DNA of 64,000 nt from Portunus trituberculatus (GCF_017591435.1 NC_059272.1:9298050-9362049), one strand, 5' to 3'. Positions 11,094 to 24,398 are shown, counted from the first letter of the stretch. The notes: generated by a model from the sequence alone, not told the origin. Program-made: numbers and translations.

Positions 11094-11540
11094 GATTAGG
11101 AGGAAGACCCAGGTGTTTGATGATAAGCTTTCCTGAGAAACTGATAGAGCATAGTTTGAGATGTTGGCAAGATGGAATGGATGGGATGACGAAGAGTGTA
11201 GTTCACTAGGTAAGCAATTTTAAGGGTGCAGCATTGGAGGTTCTCATGCAGCTTGACAGTACTACAGGATGGCACAAGCATTGGAGAAGTTGGCTCAGGA
11301 TCTGGAAGGCAGGGTACACAAGGCATGAAAGGGCACAGTTTGTGAGACATATTAATTCAAAGGGGCATGCTGATACTGCAAGATAGTGGGACACGAGAAG
11401 AATGACTGTGACCAGAGGAAGAGGGAACAAGAGGATTATACAAGAAAGAAGTCCAGAGTGCTGGAACTGTGAGAAGAAGGGGCAGTTGCCAAAGTTACAG
11501 AGCCCTTGTGAAGGACATTATACTGTGGCATAAGGCCTCT
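11094..11540 (+). pseudogene. Gypsy gag fragment with degraded zinc knuckle
   Basis: Plus-strand frames read GLGGRPRCLM, then FKGAALEVLMQLD (the typical KGxALEVL helix of gypsy gag core), HERAQFVRHI, and near 11455 ECWNCEKKGQLPKL, the remains of a CCHC knuckle whose His and last Cys are both replaced by Gln. It continues the fragment at 5156-5373 across the I-clade insertion. Pol is absent; non-coding sequence and an LTR follow directly. Confidence 0.6.
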
Positions 11541-11870
11541 CAGATGTGAACTACAGAATTAGGAAAAGTTGGGGAGCAGCAACTGAAGCAGCAGTGGGAG
11601 ATGCCATGACCAATCAAGTTGAGAGCAACAGCAATGACCAGGACATCTCTGCCAAGGATGACACAGAAGGCAATGATTCAGTGCCGGCAAATGTTATGGG
11701 ACCACAAATGATGAAGAGGCAACAATTAACAGGTGCAGCAATCCTGGATGGAGGAAGTGCAGACAACCAGGGAATTTCTAAGACTATTATGTTTTTAAGA
11801 AGTTTTATCTTTGTACATAACTGTATGAAGGGGGAGATAAATGCTGGAAGGATCTCAAAAACTCTCAAGA
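11541..11870 (+). other. Gap between gag remnant and LTR
   Basis: No protease, RT or integrase can be read here, so pol has been deleted. A purine-rich run near 11827-11838 (GAAGGGGGAGATA) could be the polypurine tract ahead of the LTR. The exact LTR start is not resolved. Confidence 0.35.
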
Positions 11871-12091
11871 AAACTTGATGGGAATTGCATCACCCAGGAG
11901 GAGGGGTGCGGGCAAAGTGTGTCCTGTCTTGCTCCCTGCAACAGGTGGGCAGAGCCTAGTATAACATTGTTCTGTATGGTTTAATCTTATATGTATTTTG
12001 TATTGTAGTACTGTGACTCTTATGTGATGTGATCAAGAATGATGAATGGGTTCTGTAATGTAGTATAATTATCTAGATGTAACAGATATTG

Positions 12092-12099
12092 TATAAAAG
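12092..12099 (+). promoter_or_regulatory. TATA box of LTR family A
   Basis: TATAAAAG is conserved in the homologous LTR at about 51384-51391 (minus strand). The Tigger-like insertion begins seven bases downstream, so it separates this core promoter from the transcription start. Confidence 0.5.
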
Positions 12100-12105
12100 G
12101 AAGTA

Positions 12106-13008
12106 CAGTGGAGACTCAATACTCGAACATCTTAATACTTTTCAATACTTGAATGCAAAAAGTTCAATCTAATATTAAAAAAAAATGCTTGATGTTGAAC
12201 TGGTAGTTACTTGTGGAGTGAGGTGGTATTGTTGAGAGACAGGAAGTGGGGACCGGAAGTGATGGCCATTGCAGGTGGATAAAGCAGCAGTGATTGGCTC
12301 TGAACCGAGCCAATGGCAGTATTGCAAGGGGGGGGTGCGGCTGTATTTAAGCCGTCCATCTCTGTTCCCGCGAGCTGTCTCGCCCGCTCTGCTCTAGGTC
12401 TGGTTGCTTGCTGGTGCATGGCTGGTCCCTGCTCTCGGCATCTACCAAGTTTTCCTGTGTGAGGCCAGTCTGTCCTCCAGCTGTTGTCTCTGTCCCACTT
12501 TGATCCCTGGTCTCATTCTCCGTCTCCACACTTGCCCTGTGTAATACCCTGTATTGCTTGTTTGTACTGTGTTGCTACCCAAGTAAACGTAAGAAGCTCT
12601 ACCAAGTGTTTCCTGCCAGTCCTGCCTGTCTGTGTCAGTCTGCCTGAGTCTTGTGAGTTATGTGCCTCGCTTCCCTCGCTAGTCATGAACCCTATCCCTG
12701 TGCCACCCCCATCCTGAATGCTGTCCTGGTCTCTGTCGCTGAGAGTGAGTTACGGTTGCAGTGTTGGAAGCTGAAGTAAGGACCTTGGGTGCCCTGCCTT
12801 GCCCCGTGGTTGCTGGGTGTGGGTGGCCCTGCGGTGTGGGCGATGGTTCGTAATAGTACAAATCAAAATAAAAAATAATTACATTAAAAGTTTGAGGTTT
12901 TGCTGAAATTAGAATGAATTACCTGATTTATGGGTAATGTTAGTTGAACTTTTTGATTCTCAAACAGGCATTTAGAACTAATTAAATTCAAGTATTGAGT
13001 CTCCACTA
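12106..13008. mobile_element. Tigger/pogo-like DNA transposon, non-autonomous (903 bp)
   Basis: The terminal inverted repeats are CAGTGGAGACTCAATACT at the left and, reverse-complemented, TAGTGGAGACTCAATACT at the right. TA dinucleotides flank both sides (12104-12105, 13009-13010). CAGT..AGACTC termini with a TA target are typical of the pogo/Tigger branch of Tc1/mariner. No transposase can be read. The interior (12200-12860) is GC-richer and holds CCAAT-like boxes and GTATTTAAGCC near 12343, which resemble a promoter, perhaps from a captured LTR. The homologous LTR at 51.4 kb shows the unoccupied site. Confidence 0.8.
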
Positions 13009-13260
13009 TACAGAGCCAACACGAGTCTGTCAGTAATATTAAGTAGTAGTCAGTATTAAGCAGGAACAATATTAAGTTGGAAGAGGTAAAGTAAGCAGTA
13101 AGAAGAGGAACAATGAATACCAGTCTGTAAGAACAGTGAGTTAATGAGAAAAGTGATTAGTGCAGAGACAATATTGAACTAGCTGTTGTTGTATTTACTT
13201 GCACAAGGAATTAAACTTCACTAGTTCTGCCCAGTGTATCCTTCTCCACGGATTGTTACA

Positions 13261-14218
13261 AGTTTCTTGGTGATGATACTGCTGCATACGAACCTTCTTT
13301 ATGAGGAAGACTCACACAGATGTGTCCAACATAACAATACAGTATGAATGTGAACTATATCATAAATGAGGCACATCATAAGAATTACATTGACATGTTA
13401 TAGGTCTGTCGCTTATATTGAGTCTATACATATACTATATATGGAGTGTGGATCAAGTCTGATACAGAAATATGGCAATGTGTCCTGTGTGGCAGCAGGA
13501 AAGTTTACTAGTCAGAAAATCAGCAAAATGATATTTGATAGTCCAACATCAAATAAAATAGTGGGACCTCAGTTTCTAACTTTGGCCAGGGTTTAGTACT
13601 TCAGCTAGATGCGCATGAAATTGTAATACCAACCAACCCATTCTCCTTCATTTGCCATACTTCAATTCAAGTATGTTAATGAGTTAGTATTGTTTTGCCC
13701 TGAAACTCTACCACATTCAGCCTGACTTACATTTTCCAGTTCCTTATGCATGCAATAGCAATTGAATTACCTCAAGCATATTTTTTTGTGATATATATAT
13801 TTTTTATTTCCAATTTGTTTTGGCATGAATACATTACTGAAAATAAAACAAGGATAAAACTGTCAATCTTATAATGTATAGGCATCTTTTACATATGGCT
13901 TCAGATGGCACAATGTGATTTCACAGAAAATCTCTGCAATATCTAATCTAAAGAATGACTGTAGAATACAAATCTACATTATCTTTGGGTATTTAACCTC
14001 AAATCACAATATTGAGAATTATATAAAAAAGGAATAATTAAGATATGAATTTTGAAAATATTCAGTTATCATATAATGAACAATTTATGAAAATGCACCA
14101 CCTCAAAGCATTCTGTACATTATGTTTACATTAAGACATTGATATGATATTACAGGAAAGTCATAGTCATCATATGAATTTACAATTAATCTACTTCATA
14201 CTACCTTTGAATCACAGC

Positions 14219-14220
<2 letters not shown>
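13261..14220. other. AT-rich non-coding sequence
   Basis: No gene, domain or repeat family recognised. Short open frames (for example 13366-13596 plus) lack any familiar motif. Confidence 0.4.

Positions 14221-14283
<63 letters not shown>
14221..14283. repeat. (TAA)n microsatellite
   Basis: About 20 units of a trinucleotide with no visible interruption. Confidence 0.95.
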
Positions 14284-16230
14284 TACTCTTGATCATACTC
14301 AATACATACAATATCTTAGCACATTTCATTGCTCTCACACTTATCCTCCCTCTTCCAAATACATAGAGAACATCCATCACTAATCCAGCATTTATTTTGG
14401 CTAACATAACTTCAAACCATTACTGCTACTCTTTGTTGGTGCTTCTGCACTTGATGCATAATTAGCTACCATTACTTCTATACACAAGGAAGCCAACTTC
14501 AATTTATTCTCTCCTTTTATTTTCAAACTTACTCAGTTCCACCTATAGCCATGGATCTTATTGTGTAAAGCACATATTACCCATAAATGATACGGTCGAA
14601 CTTTGGAAAAACTCAACAGCAATGTGTATAATGAAAAATTTGAATTACAGTATCAACTGTAGCGGTATTATCTTTATTGGGCAGAAATTAAACAAACAGA
14701 ACTAGTATCAATATACGTATCAGCAGGAAAAGTGGTAATGGTACAATCCCACTTATCTTTCAACTTGAACTGATTTACGAGGTACTCCAAGGGTTAAATG
14801 AAGTTATTACTATTAGGTTAAGTGTGTTCTAATCTAACCTTCATAATCTGGCACACTAAAGGTCACAATGGTGCTGGATTAGAGAAAGTCAACCTGTACT
14901 TGAATAAAGGTTTCCACACTTACTTGAAATACATCACTTATATACACTGCTGTCACCTCACTGCAACTGATATAGAGATGGATGACAATGATTAAAAAGG
15001 CGAGAAACTTATCATGAAGATGAAGGCAGCAATATCTTAATTTGATTAAGTTGAAAGGAGAAAGGACAATCTGTGGTATTTTCTAAATAACATTATCAAA
15101 ATATAGTAAATAATATGAACTTGTGTAAATATTTCAAGTTTATTTGATTTAGTGTGTTAAAAACACTCTGTAGGTTGGCAGGCCCTTCACAGCTTCCTTT
15201 TTCTTTCCACACAAACAGACCAACTGCAGAAGCTGGATGTAACTATCACCACATATTTACAATTTATTCCTTCTCCTTTACTATTTATAAACTCATCTCT
15301 TTTGCCCTCCATTTTGTTAACACAGACCAAAGTACTGTAATATACATATAGTACCACAATAACTTAAAAGGACTAGATATTTTTAGGAATGATGTACTTC
15401 ACAGTTATCCATTTGAGCAAGAACATGACAAAGAATATTTCAGTAATGTTCATGTATTTCTTACAATGAACAAAAGAAGCAATATTAAATTGTATGTGTA
15501 AGAAAAAATAGATGACACTAAATCTAAATAAAATAGAATAAATAATTAAAATAATAATTGAAGAAAATAACAGTCCTAACATTACATATTGTGTTGTAAA
15601 CCAGTTTCATTCCTCGAACCATCTGCGGTATATAGAGATATTTTGAGTTACAAAAGATGTAAGGCATAAATTGTATGGCTAGAAAAGATTTCAATTTATC
15701 TCTACCACAGACACTAAATGACTTAATAAGTGAATAAATCTTAGTGTTTTATAAAAATACAAAACATGTACTAAGTTGTATGTTACATCAATTGCTTATT
15801 TATGTAAGGATTCCATACTCCAATACATGGATTAAAATACTTAGGTAAAAGACAAACCCTTACTGCACATACTTGGTGTCTGCTGGTACTTATTTATACA
15901 AGAACTACTTAACAAAATAAATATGTACAGTAATCACTCATTATATAAAAGCCTTACGTATGAATGCAGAAATGTTACAATAATAACTACACATATATGA
16001 AGTTATGAGAAATAACCTTCAAATGTTTTTAATTCTGTGCCACACACAACACTGTCAGGTGAGTGATAAGAAAACAACAGATCAACATTTCAAGTGCCTG
16101 TTCTCTGGTATTAAATAAAGAAATAAAAATAAATAGATAAATAGAAAAAAAAATCCAAATGTCTATCCATATAAGAAGAAAACAGGATTTGGTTTAATGC
16201 AGAAATACACAATGATGGCAATGCCCTTAG
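14284..16230. other. AT-rich non-coding sequence
   Basis: Nothing codes convincingly. Near 14850-14895 GCTGGATTAGAGAAAGTCAA resembles the right end of a Tigger-like element, but no matching left end was found. Confidence 0.35.
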
Positions 16231-16239
16231 AGAGAGTAA

Positions 16240-17983
<1,744 letters not shown>

Positions 17984-18202
17984 GGGGCCGCCGTGGTACA
18001 GTGGAACCATGCGTGCTTTGGGATCCGAGTGGTCTCCAAGCGCACGGGTTCGAATCCTGTCCACGGTCCGAGTGTAGGTTGGGTTTCCTCACTTGGGGCA
18101 ACGGTTTCCTAGCGGGTGGGCTTTGAGATAGGGGGTACCCAAAAAAGTATCCCCTTTAGCCCATAAATTCCCGTGAAAAGCCCACATGGTATAAAAAAAA
18201 AA
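17984..18202 (+). mobile_element. tRNA-headed SINE (family 1), copy 1
   Basis: The head reads GGTACAGTGGAACCATGCG (A-box-like) and GGTTCGAATCC (B box), the internal RNA polymerase III promoter of a tRNA with a long variable arm (Leu/Ser-like). The body continues through CTAGCGGGTGGGCTTTGAGA and GCCCATAAATTCCCG and ends in CATGGTATAAAAAAAA. Other copies are at 25530-25744 (plus), 50651-50850 (minus) and 52356-52577 (minus). Confidence 0.85.
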
Positions 18203-18561
18203 TATATATATAACTGATGAACAACAAGAAACACACTTTTCACACTTCAGAAGTCCACTACATAGATTATGACACCTAGAAAAGATGATTTGCATGGGAC
18301 TGTATGGTGATAATGTGAGCACTGTTTATTTTGCAACTACACAATTGTTGATATTGTGGTCTAGTGTTGTTTCTTTATTCGCCAGTCAAAACTGCATTTC
18401 AGGTACTCATGCATGCTACTGTTACATGTGAACCAGCTTCAAACCAAGAGATAAAAAAAAATAATAATAAATAAATGAAAAATAAATAAATAATAACAAT
18501 AATAATAATAAAAATAAATAAATCAAATAAATTAAATAATTAATCAATTAATAAATAAAAA

Positions 18562-18566
<5 letters not shown>

Positions 18567-18640
<74 letters not shown>
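18567..18640. repeat. (TA)n microsatellite
   Basis: Uninterrupted TA run; preceded by an A/T-rich imperfect AATAAATA region (18450-18566). Confidence 0.95.
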
Positions 18641-18650
<10 letters not shown>

Positions 18651-18652
18651 TA

Positions 18653-18800
18653 CAGTAATACTCCGCTTAATGAACATGATAGGGGGTGTCAAAGCTGTTC
18701 GTAGAGCGAAAATTCGTTAAGTGGACGTAATTTTCCCATAGGAAATAATGGAAATAGGGGGGATGCATTCTGGACTGGTCCCCAACATACCACATGGGTA
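18653..18800 (+). mobile_element. Tigger/pogo-like element, left end fragment
   Basis: CAGTAATACTCCGCTTAATG at 18653 follows TA and looks like a pogo/Tigger terminus. The subterminal motif TTTTCCCATAGGAA (18731-18744) recurs in the elements at 32739 and near 53020. No matching right end is present before the palindrome at 19203, so this is a truncated copy. Confidence 0.5.
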
Positions 18801-19202
18801 AAAAAAAAGAATTATATATATGTTTGGCAGCATATTGGGCCACCGATGTACCACTACTTTTATGATGTCATATGAGTCATTGGAAGTTAGAGGAGCTACG
18901 TACAAATTCTCTCACATTCTCGCATTTATGTTCACAAAACAACATTTCTATTACCTTTTTACAAACCTTGCCCCCAAGAAAGGATTGTTTTGTAATGCAT
19001 AAAGTGAAATCCTACATGGAATACCAAAAAATAAAGCAGAGATGAGATGAGCCAGACGAAGCGGGAGACTTGTGGTGACTCGGCCGCTTCTTCTTCTTGT
19101 GACCCTTTTAGCCTCCATGTTGTCTTTCCCCATGATGTTTGTTTCCACTCCTCTATTGCCTCCTATAATGGATATCATATCTTAGTATTCATACACGCTC
19201 AT

Positions 19203-19324
19203 GCCACTAGGATAACCTCAACTCCGTGGCAGTGAGTGATAGTGAATTACTAATGAAATACCGCGGTATTACATTAGTAATTCACTATCATTCAGTGCCA
19301 CGGAGTCAAGGTTATCCTAGTGGC
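19203..19324. repeat. 122-bp near-perfect palindrome
   Basis: Two arms of about 61 bases meet with no spacer at CCGCGG (19261-19266). The left arm starts GCCACTAGGATAACCT, and the right arm ends with its near-exact complement AGGTTATCCTAGTGGC. It could extrude a cruciform. It lies directly upstream of the R2-like element. Confidence 0.9.
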
Positions 19325-19502
19325 TAAGAGAGTGTCACCTCCTCGCGGTCCCGCTGGAAAGTCTCTGACCTGGGTCTCCCCGCCACCCCAGGCTGTTTCC
19401 AGTCGGCCAGAGAACCAAGTACACTCTCTCCCTCTGTGTGGGCACACAGAGGTAGCGCAGTAGTTGTCAAAAGGCCTTATTGATTTTCCCTATCTAATTA
19501 CG

Positions 19503-20160
19503 ATGGGGGAAGCTGCTGCACCCAACCAGGCACAAGGTTCGCCCACCTGCCCCGTCTGCCATGTTCAGTATGCCTCCTTCGGGGGGCGGAGAGTTCATGA
19601 GCGTGCCGCACACCCAGAAAGTTTCCACGGTGCTGAGGCTGCTCGGTTGCGAGCTTGCACCAAGGCCTGGTGGGACCCGGAAGAGGTCCGTCTGATGGTG
19701 ACCTTTGAAAGGCTCCACTTGGACGAGCGAGGTATGAACGAGCAAATTCAAGAGCTGGTCTTGCCTCATTGAACACTCAAGGCAATAAAAAGCAAAAGGA
19801 GACAGGCGGGGTACAAGTCTCTGCTCGTAGCAGAGGCTGTCACCGCTGCTGATCCTGCGCCGATTCCAGCTCCAGAGGCGGATTCTGGACCGACCTCTCA
19901 ACCTCAGCAACCACTCTCTCCTCTGGCGTCCCAATCGCTGAGTCGAAGGGAGAGAGCAACATCGGTTGTGGAACTACCTCCACCCGAGGAGGATCTTCGT
20001 CTTGTACTACAACGTGAGATGGAGACCCTCAGTACCATTCTTGGGTTGGAGGTTCCACGAGACACCACAGATGTTCAGAGACAACTGGATGACTGGTCTC
20101 TGTCCCCCCCTCGGTTCGCCCAAGACCCGAGAAGAGCCTAAGGGTTCCGAGGGATACTAG
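19503..20160 (+). pseudogene. R2-like N-terminus: zinc finger and Myb-like region
   Basis: From ATG at 19503 the frame shows a C2H2 finger, C-x2-C-x12-H-x4-H (CPVCHVQY...HERAAH). Further along come NEQIQELVLPH, a stop at 19769, and KAIKSKRRQAGYKSLL, which resemble the Myb-like DNA-binding helices of R2 proteins. An acidic/Pro-rich linker (PPPEEDLRLVLQREME) follows in a shifted frame. In R2 proteins these domains bind target DNA. Only one finger is visible, as in some R2 subclades. Confidence 0.7.
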
Positions 20161-20389
20161 GGGGAGGAGACAGATGGAGTATGCCCGATTTCAGGAAGCC
20201 TGGAAGAGGGACAGAGGCCGTGCAACCACGAGGGTGCTCGACGGTCAAAGCTGGCTAGTGGATGAGGGGCCAAAGCCTGTTGGTAATAACGACTTTTGGC
20301 CATCCCTCTTCACTAGACCTAGTCCACCCCAAGTACCGGGGGACATCCCCCCATGCCGGGAGTCGGTGGAAGGAGAAATCTGGAAGCCG

Positions 20390-21476
20390 ATCTCTGAGGA
20401 GGATGTGAAGATGGCGCTCTGGGCCACCAAAGCCTAAACAGCCAGAGGTATCGACGGTCGGTCGAAGGCCACCGTCGAGGCTCTTGGTCTGATTAAGCTG
20501 CGGTGGCTTTTAAACGCGGTCTTGTGCCTGGGTCAATCCCCAACCAGCTGGACCACGGGTCGGTCCGTGCTCATTCCGAAGGTTGACAAACCTTCCAGTC
20601 CATCTGACTATAGGCCACTCACCATCACTCCGATTCTGACGAGAATCCTCCATCGGGTGTTGGCAAAGACAGTGGCAACCCACGCTCCCCTACCTCGGAA
20701 TCAAAGAGGTTTCAAGGCGGAGGAAGGCTGCGCGGCCAACATCCTGTTGATCCGTGAGGCCATCCGGAGGGCGAAGACGGGTCCTAAACCTCTGTACATG
20801 GCTTTCTTGGACTTCAAGAAGGCCTTTGACTCTGGGACATCCCGCCATCAGGACGGCCTGCCTTAGATGAGGGCTAGGGGAGAACTTCTCTGCCTTCATG
20901 GGTAAAAATTTGGAGCAGGCCACAACCGATCTAGACGGCACAAAAGTGCAAATAAGCAGAGGTGTCATGCAGGGGGACCCCCTATCCCCCATGCTATTTA
21001 ACTTGACCTTGGATTGGGCCCTGTCTGCAGTCCCCAAGGAGATCGGCGTCGAGCTTGGCAGGACCATGTTCCGATACTTTGCCTTCGCCATCGATGTGGT
21101 ATTGCTGGCGACTAGCCCAGTTGGGCTGAAGGCCAGTGTCAATGCCGTGATGGCTAAGGCACTGGAGCTAGGCCTGGAGGTAGGTCCCAGCAAATGCGCA
21201 TCCCTTGGGATAGCCGCGGACGGAAAGGAGAAGAAATGGGTCCAGTCCAACATTCAGCTCCGCATTGCTGGCCAGCCGATTCGGGCCTTGGCCCCTGGTA
21301 AGTTTTACCGCTATCTGGGGGTACAGGTTGGGACCACTCACTGGGCGGAGGGTCCCTCTATCCTGTTGGCCCGTTTGGTCAAAGGGCTGGGCTACCTGCA
21401 AAGATGCCCAGCTGAGGGCGAACCTGCTATCAAGGCTGGCGAAGTCTGGGGACGAGTCGGTCCGAAGCATAGCTAG
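20390..21476 (+). pseudogene. R2-like reverse transcriptase
   Basis: The 20522-20866 frame reads SVLIPKVDKPSSPSDYRPLT, QRGFKAEEGCAANILLI and motif A MAFLDFKKAFDS. The 20898-21476 frame reads GVMQGDPLSPMLFNLTLDW and then YFAFAIDVVLLA, in which the catalytic YADD box has become FAID (first Asp lost). A frame break at about 20866-20898 removes part of the palm. The motifs match R2-clade RTs. This copy is catalytically dead. Confidence 0.8.
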
Positions 21477-21689
21477 GGAGCAGTGCCCCTCCAACCCCGA
21501 GTCTTCCCTGACCTCTCGGAGGAAGGAGGAGAGGATTCCAAGGCAAAACCGTTTGGTCAAATCCCACGATGGAAAGGGATTGGAAGTTGCCTCGTGTACC
21601 CCCATCTCCTCCTCGTGGGTAGGTGATGGATCCCAGCTCATGCGTGGAAGGGCCTACGTGTCCTGCTGACGAAGGTCCGCAGCACACGA

Positions 21690-22265
21690 GGCCGCCAAAT
21701 GACCGCTGTAGGATGCGACCTTTGCTATGGCAACAGGCACGAAAGCCTGGGACACATTCTCCAGCAGTGTCTGGCTGTGGCAGGTCAGTGTCTTGCGAGA
21801 CATAACGGTATCTTGGCGCGATACATTACCACCCTCCAGTGGGCTGGGTATCACACCCTCCGTGAGCCTGCCATCCCAACTGACGCTGGCGTGCAGTACC
21901 CAGACATAGTCTGTTGGAAGGGGAATCAATCGCATGTGATAGATGACCAGGTCGTGGCTGACGCAGCGGCGGGCAATCTGTTTGATGCACACATGCGCAA
22001 AGTGGCATATTATAACACGCTAAGAATGCGGGCATTCGTTGAAGATCTCACTGGGAGCTCCCCGATCTTCTCATCGTTTACGATGAGTTGGAGAGGGGTG
22101 CTTTCGGTCCCCTCCTACAATACTTGGGTGAGCCTGGGGCTCCCCCGTGGGGCTCTTAAGTTGCTCATAGTCCATGGGATGGAGGAGGGGGTACGAATTG
22201 CCCAGTGCTTTAAAAGGACTTCTGGGGCTTGGGTGAGACGGGTGGATGGAGCCCGGCCGGTGTGA
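21690..22265 (+). pseudogene. R2-like C-terminus: CCHC and restriction-like nuclease
   Basis: This 188-residue open frame starts with CDLCYGNRHESLGHILQQC (C-x2-C-x9-H-x4-C). About 45 residues later comes VQYPDIVCWKGNQSHVIDDQ, the PD...D core of the restriction-like endonuclease that cuts target DNA in R2. A Trp/Gly-rich C-terminus follows. It is the best-preserved part of the element and ends at a TGA in 22263-22265. The short GC-rich 3' UTR runs to about 22370. Confidence 0.75.
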
Positions 22266-22379
22266 TATGGGCCGCGCCCATGCAGGAGCTTAGAGAAGCC
22301 CCCGTGACAGTTCATTCTGCACGCTAATAGGGAATCCCATGTTCCCCGTGGGCCTCCTTCCACGCAACTATGCGTATCT

Positions 22380-22790
22380 TTATCTTAAAGATAATGTAGA
22401 AGCTCAAAGTGTTTATGTAGTTGCAAAGCAACTAGAGCTCGATGAAGAAAAGTTCCAGTTTTTGTACCGAATGTGGAAAGAAATTTTTGCTATCTGGTAT
22501 TCTATGTTAAATAGTTAATTGTCTGGAAGAGGCATATTCTTAGTTGTGCACGAGAGCACGCACGAAAGACAACTGACAACAAAAAGACAACTGTTTCCTA
22601 CAAGGCTACGTGACCCTCTCACAGGCAGTGTTGTCACATGTGCTCACTCAAATTTGTCTAGTCTCTTGAAAACTAATCAACATGTGCCATACATCCAAAA
22701 GTAATCTTATTATTGTATATTTTGTTATTAAAATAAAAAAAAGTAATAGTACATCGTCTAATAATAAGTTTTGAAGTGAAAGTTCCATTA
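22380..22790. other. Non-coding sequence
   Basis: No gene or familiar repeat recognised between the R2-like 3' UTR and the inverted-repeat element at 22795. Confidence 0.35.
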
Positions 22791-22794
22791 AAAT

Positions 22795-23013
22795 TTGGCA
22801 TCACAGTCCGAGGTGGCAAGTCACACATTAAAAAATAACGGGCAAGTCCTATTCCCGAGTGGCGTGGCACGTCGCAAGTGGTACGTGGGACGTGCCATGC
22901 CACTTTGGTGTGAAAGGTTTCATGTTTCCAGATGTTCGTTTTCACGTGACACGCCATGTGGCTTGCCACTTGCCACATGCTACTTGCCACCTTGGTGTGA
23001 CAGCGGCCTAAAT
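22795..23013. mobile_element. MITE-like element with inverted termini
   Basis: The right end, reverse-complemented, reads GGCCGCTGTCACACCAAGGT followed by GGCAAGTAGC. The left end contains GAGGTGGCAAGTCACAC, so the ends are imperfect inverted repeats. The interior is full of short GTGGCA/TGCCAC inverted motifs that can fold on themselves. No coding capacity. The outer sequence resembles the hairpin at 51607-51711 (GCTG....ACACCAAG). Confidence 0.45.
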
Positions 23014-23400
23014 CTCATGCTTACAAATTTTTATAGGTTTTGAAATACTACAAAGGGGTGGGAAGTGAAGGCCCTGTTAGAGTCAGGATATCGGCTTCTA
23101 TTTTACTACTTTAGTAAATAATGTGTATTTTAAATAATCACCATATGATTACAAATATAATACAAAAGAGTCCCATTTACTTATTTAATGAATGAAATGG
23201 AAAAGCACTAATTGCTTCACAATTTTCAAAACATAAATTATACTAGACTGACTAGGTAAATAGCTACCAGACAATGTAGTGATGGTACAGTTAAGATTGG
23301 CTTGGCCCTGGCCTGATACTAAAAAGTTGGAACTCATGCTTCCCATAAGTGTCCAACTAAAGGTTTGGTCTGCTGTCATACATCTCTTCTTGGAGAATAT

Positions 23401-23728
23401 GCTCAGGCAGGCCATGACAATGGTAAAGCGGTAAAGATTCCATTAATAACACATTATGGTGTAATAGTTTAAACTATATATAAGTTACATACTGTATATC
23501 AAAATAAGATAGCATATATATAGAAAAAGATAAACATGACTCTGGATATATGATCACCTCATATGCTCAGGCAGGCCATGACAATGGTAAAGCGGTAAAG
23601 ATTCCATTAATAACACATTATGGTGTAATAGTTTAAACTATATATAAGTTACATACTGTATATCAAAATAAGATAGCATATATATAGAAAAAGATAAACA
23701 TGACTCTGGATATATGATCACCTCATAT
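23401..23728. repeat. Tandem duplication, 2 x 164 bp
   Basis: The unit starting GCTCAGGCAGGCCATGACAA at 23401 is repeated from 23565 with no difference that I can see. Both copies end in CACCTCATAT. Confidence 0.9.
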
Positions 23729-24398
23729 TCTCTACATAGTAGTTTGATCTTAATAGAAAACATATCAGTCATTTATAACAAAGGAGAAACTAAAAAACCA
23801 AAAACTCATCTGAATGGAGAGAGAAATCTGTGTAGCAAAAGAACAGCCAAAGTTGACCAAAGTTCACTTAGACCTACGATGACCTTGGCTTCATTAGTAT
23901 GCGTTTGAGCTTGTGCTTAATGTCATGCTATAAGTTAGAATCTTATCGGATATGTATCAATGGCCAAATCAATTCTGCATTCTGACAAATTTTTCCAGTG
24001 TTTCTGTGAAATAACCAAATGGGAAATGAAAAGTAGTGCATTAGGAAGTTTCACTAGTGATGAAGTATGCAAACAGCAATGCACAAGATTTAATATTTTA
24101 GATTTAATTCACTTATATTATTTCAGCATACTAACTAAATTTGGTTGAACAAATATAATTACTGGATTTACCACTAGATAAGGGGCATTTTTTACAAAAA
24201 GTATGCCAATGAACAAAACCTATGTTCATTCTTCTATCAATAGTAACTTATGATACTATTATACAAGAAAAATCATCACAAACTAAAGTCTTAAAAATAT
24301 CAGAGGATTATTTTTTTAGACCCTGAGGCAATTTTCCAATTTGGCTGAAATGTGCAGTCATGTCAAGATTCTCTTATAATGAAGCATTGCCACACATA

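Larger units (their letters stand above)
11871..13260 (+). mobile_element. LTR (family A), split by a Tigger-like insertion
   Basis: About 490 bases (11871-12105 plus 13011-13260) align along nearly their full length with the reverse complement of 51190-51606. Shared landmarks include GGCRGAGCCTAGTATA, TCTGTATGGTTTA, GTATAAAAGGA and CAGTATTAAGCAGGAA. TATAAAAG at 12092-12099 is a TATA box in the expected LTR U3 position. It follows a plus-strand gag remnant, so it is best read as that element's 3' LTR. The outer boundaries are approximate. Confidence 0.7.
19330..22290 (+). mobile_element. R2-like non-LTR retrotransposon, decayed
   Basis: In order on the plus strand: an N-terminal C2H2 zinc finger with a Myb-like segment, a reverse transcriptase, and a C-terminal CCHC motif with a restriction-like (PD-D/E-xK) endonuclease. 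This architecture, with the nuclease after RT, is diagnostic of the R2/NeSL/CRE side of non-LTR elements and excludes CR1, jockey and I. The segment is clearly richer in G+C than its AT-rich surroundings. Frameshifts and stops occur at several points. No 28S rDNA flank is visible, so this copy lies outside its relatives' usual ribosomal target. Confidence 0.8.

Noticed and set aside
14590..14895. A Tigger-like element
   Set aside because: A right-end-like sequence exists at 14865-14890, but no matching left terminus or TA pair could be found.
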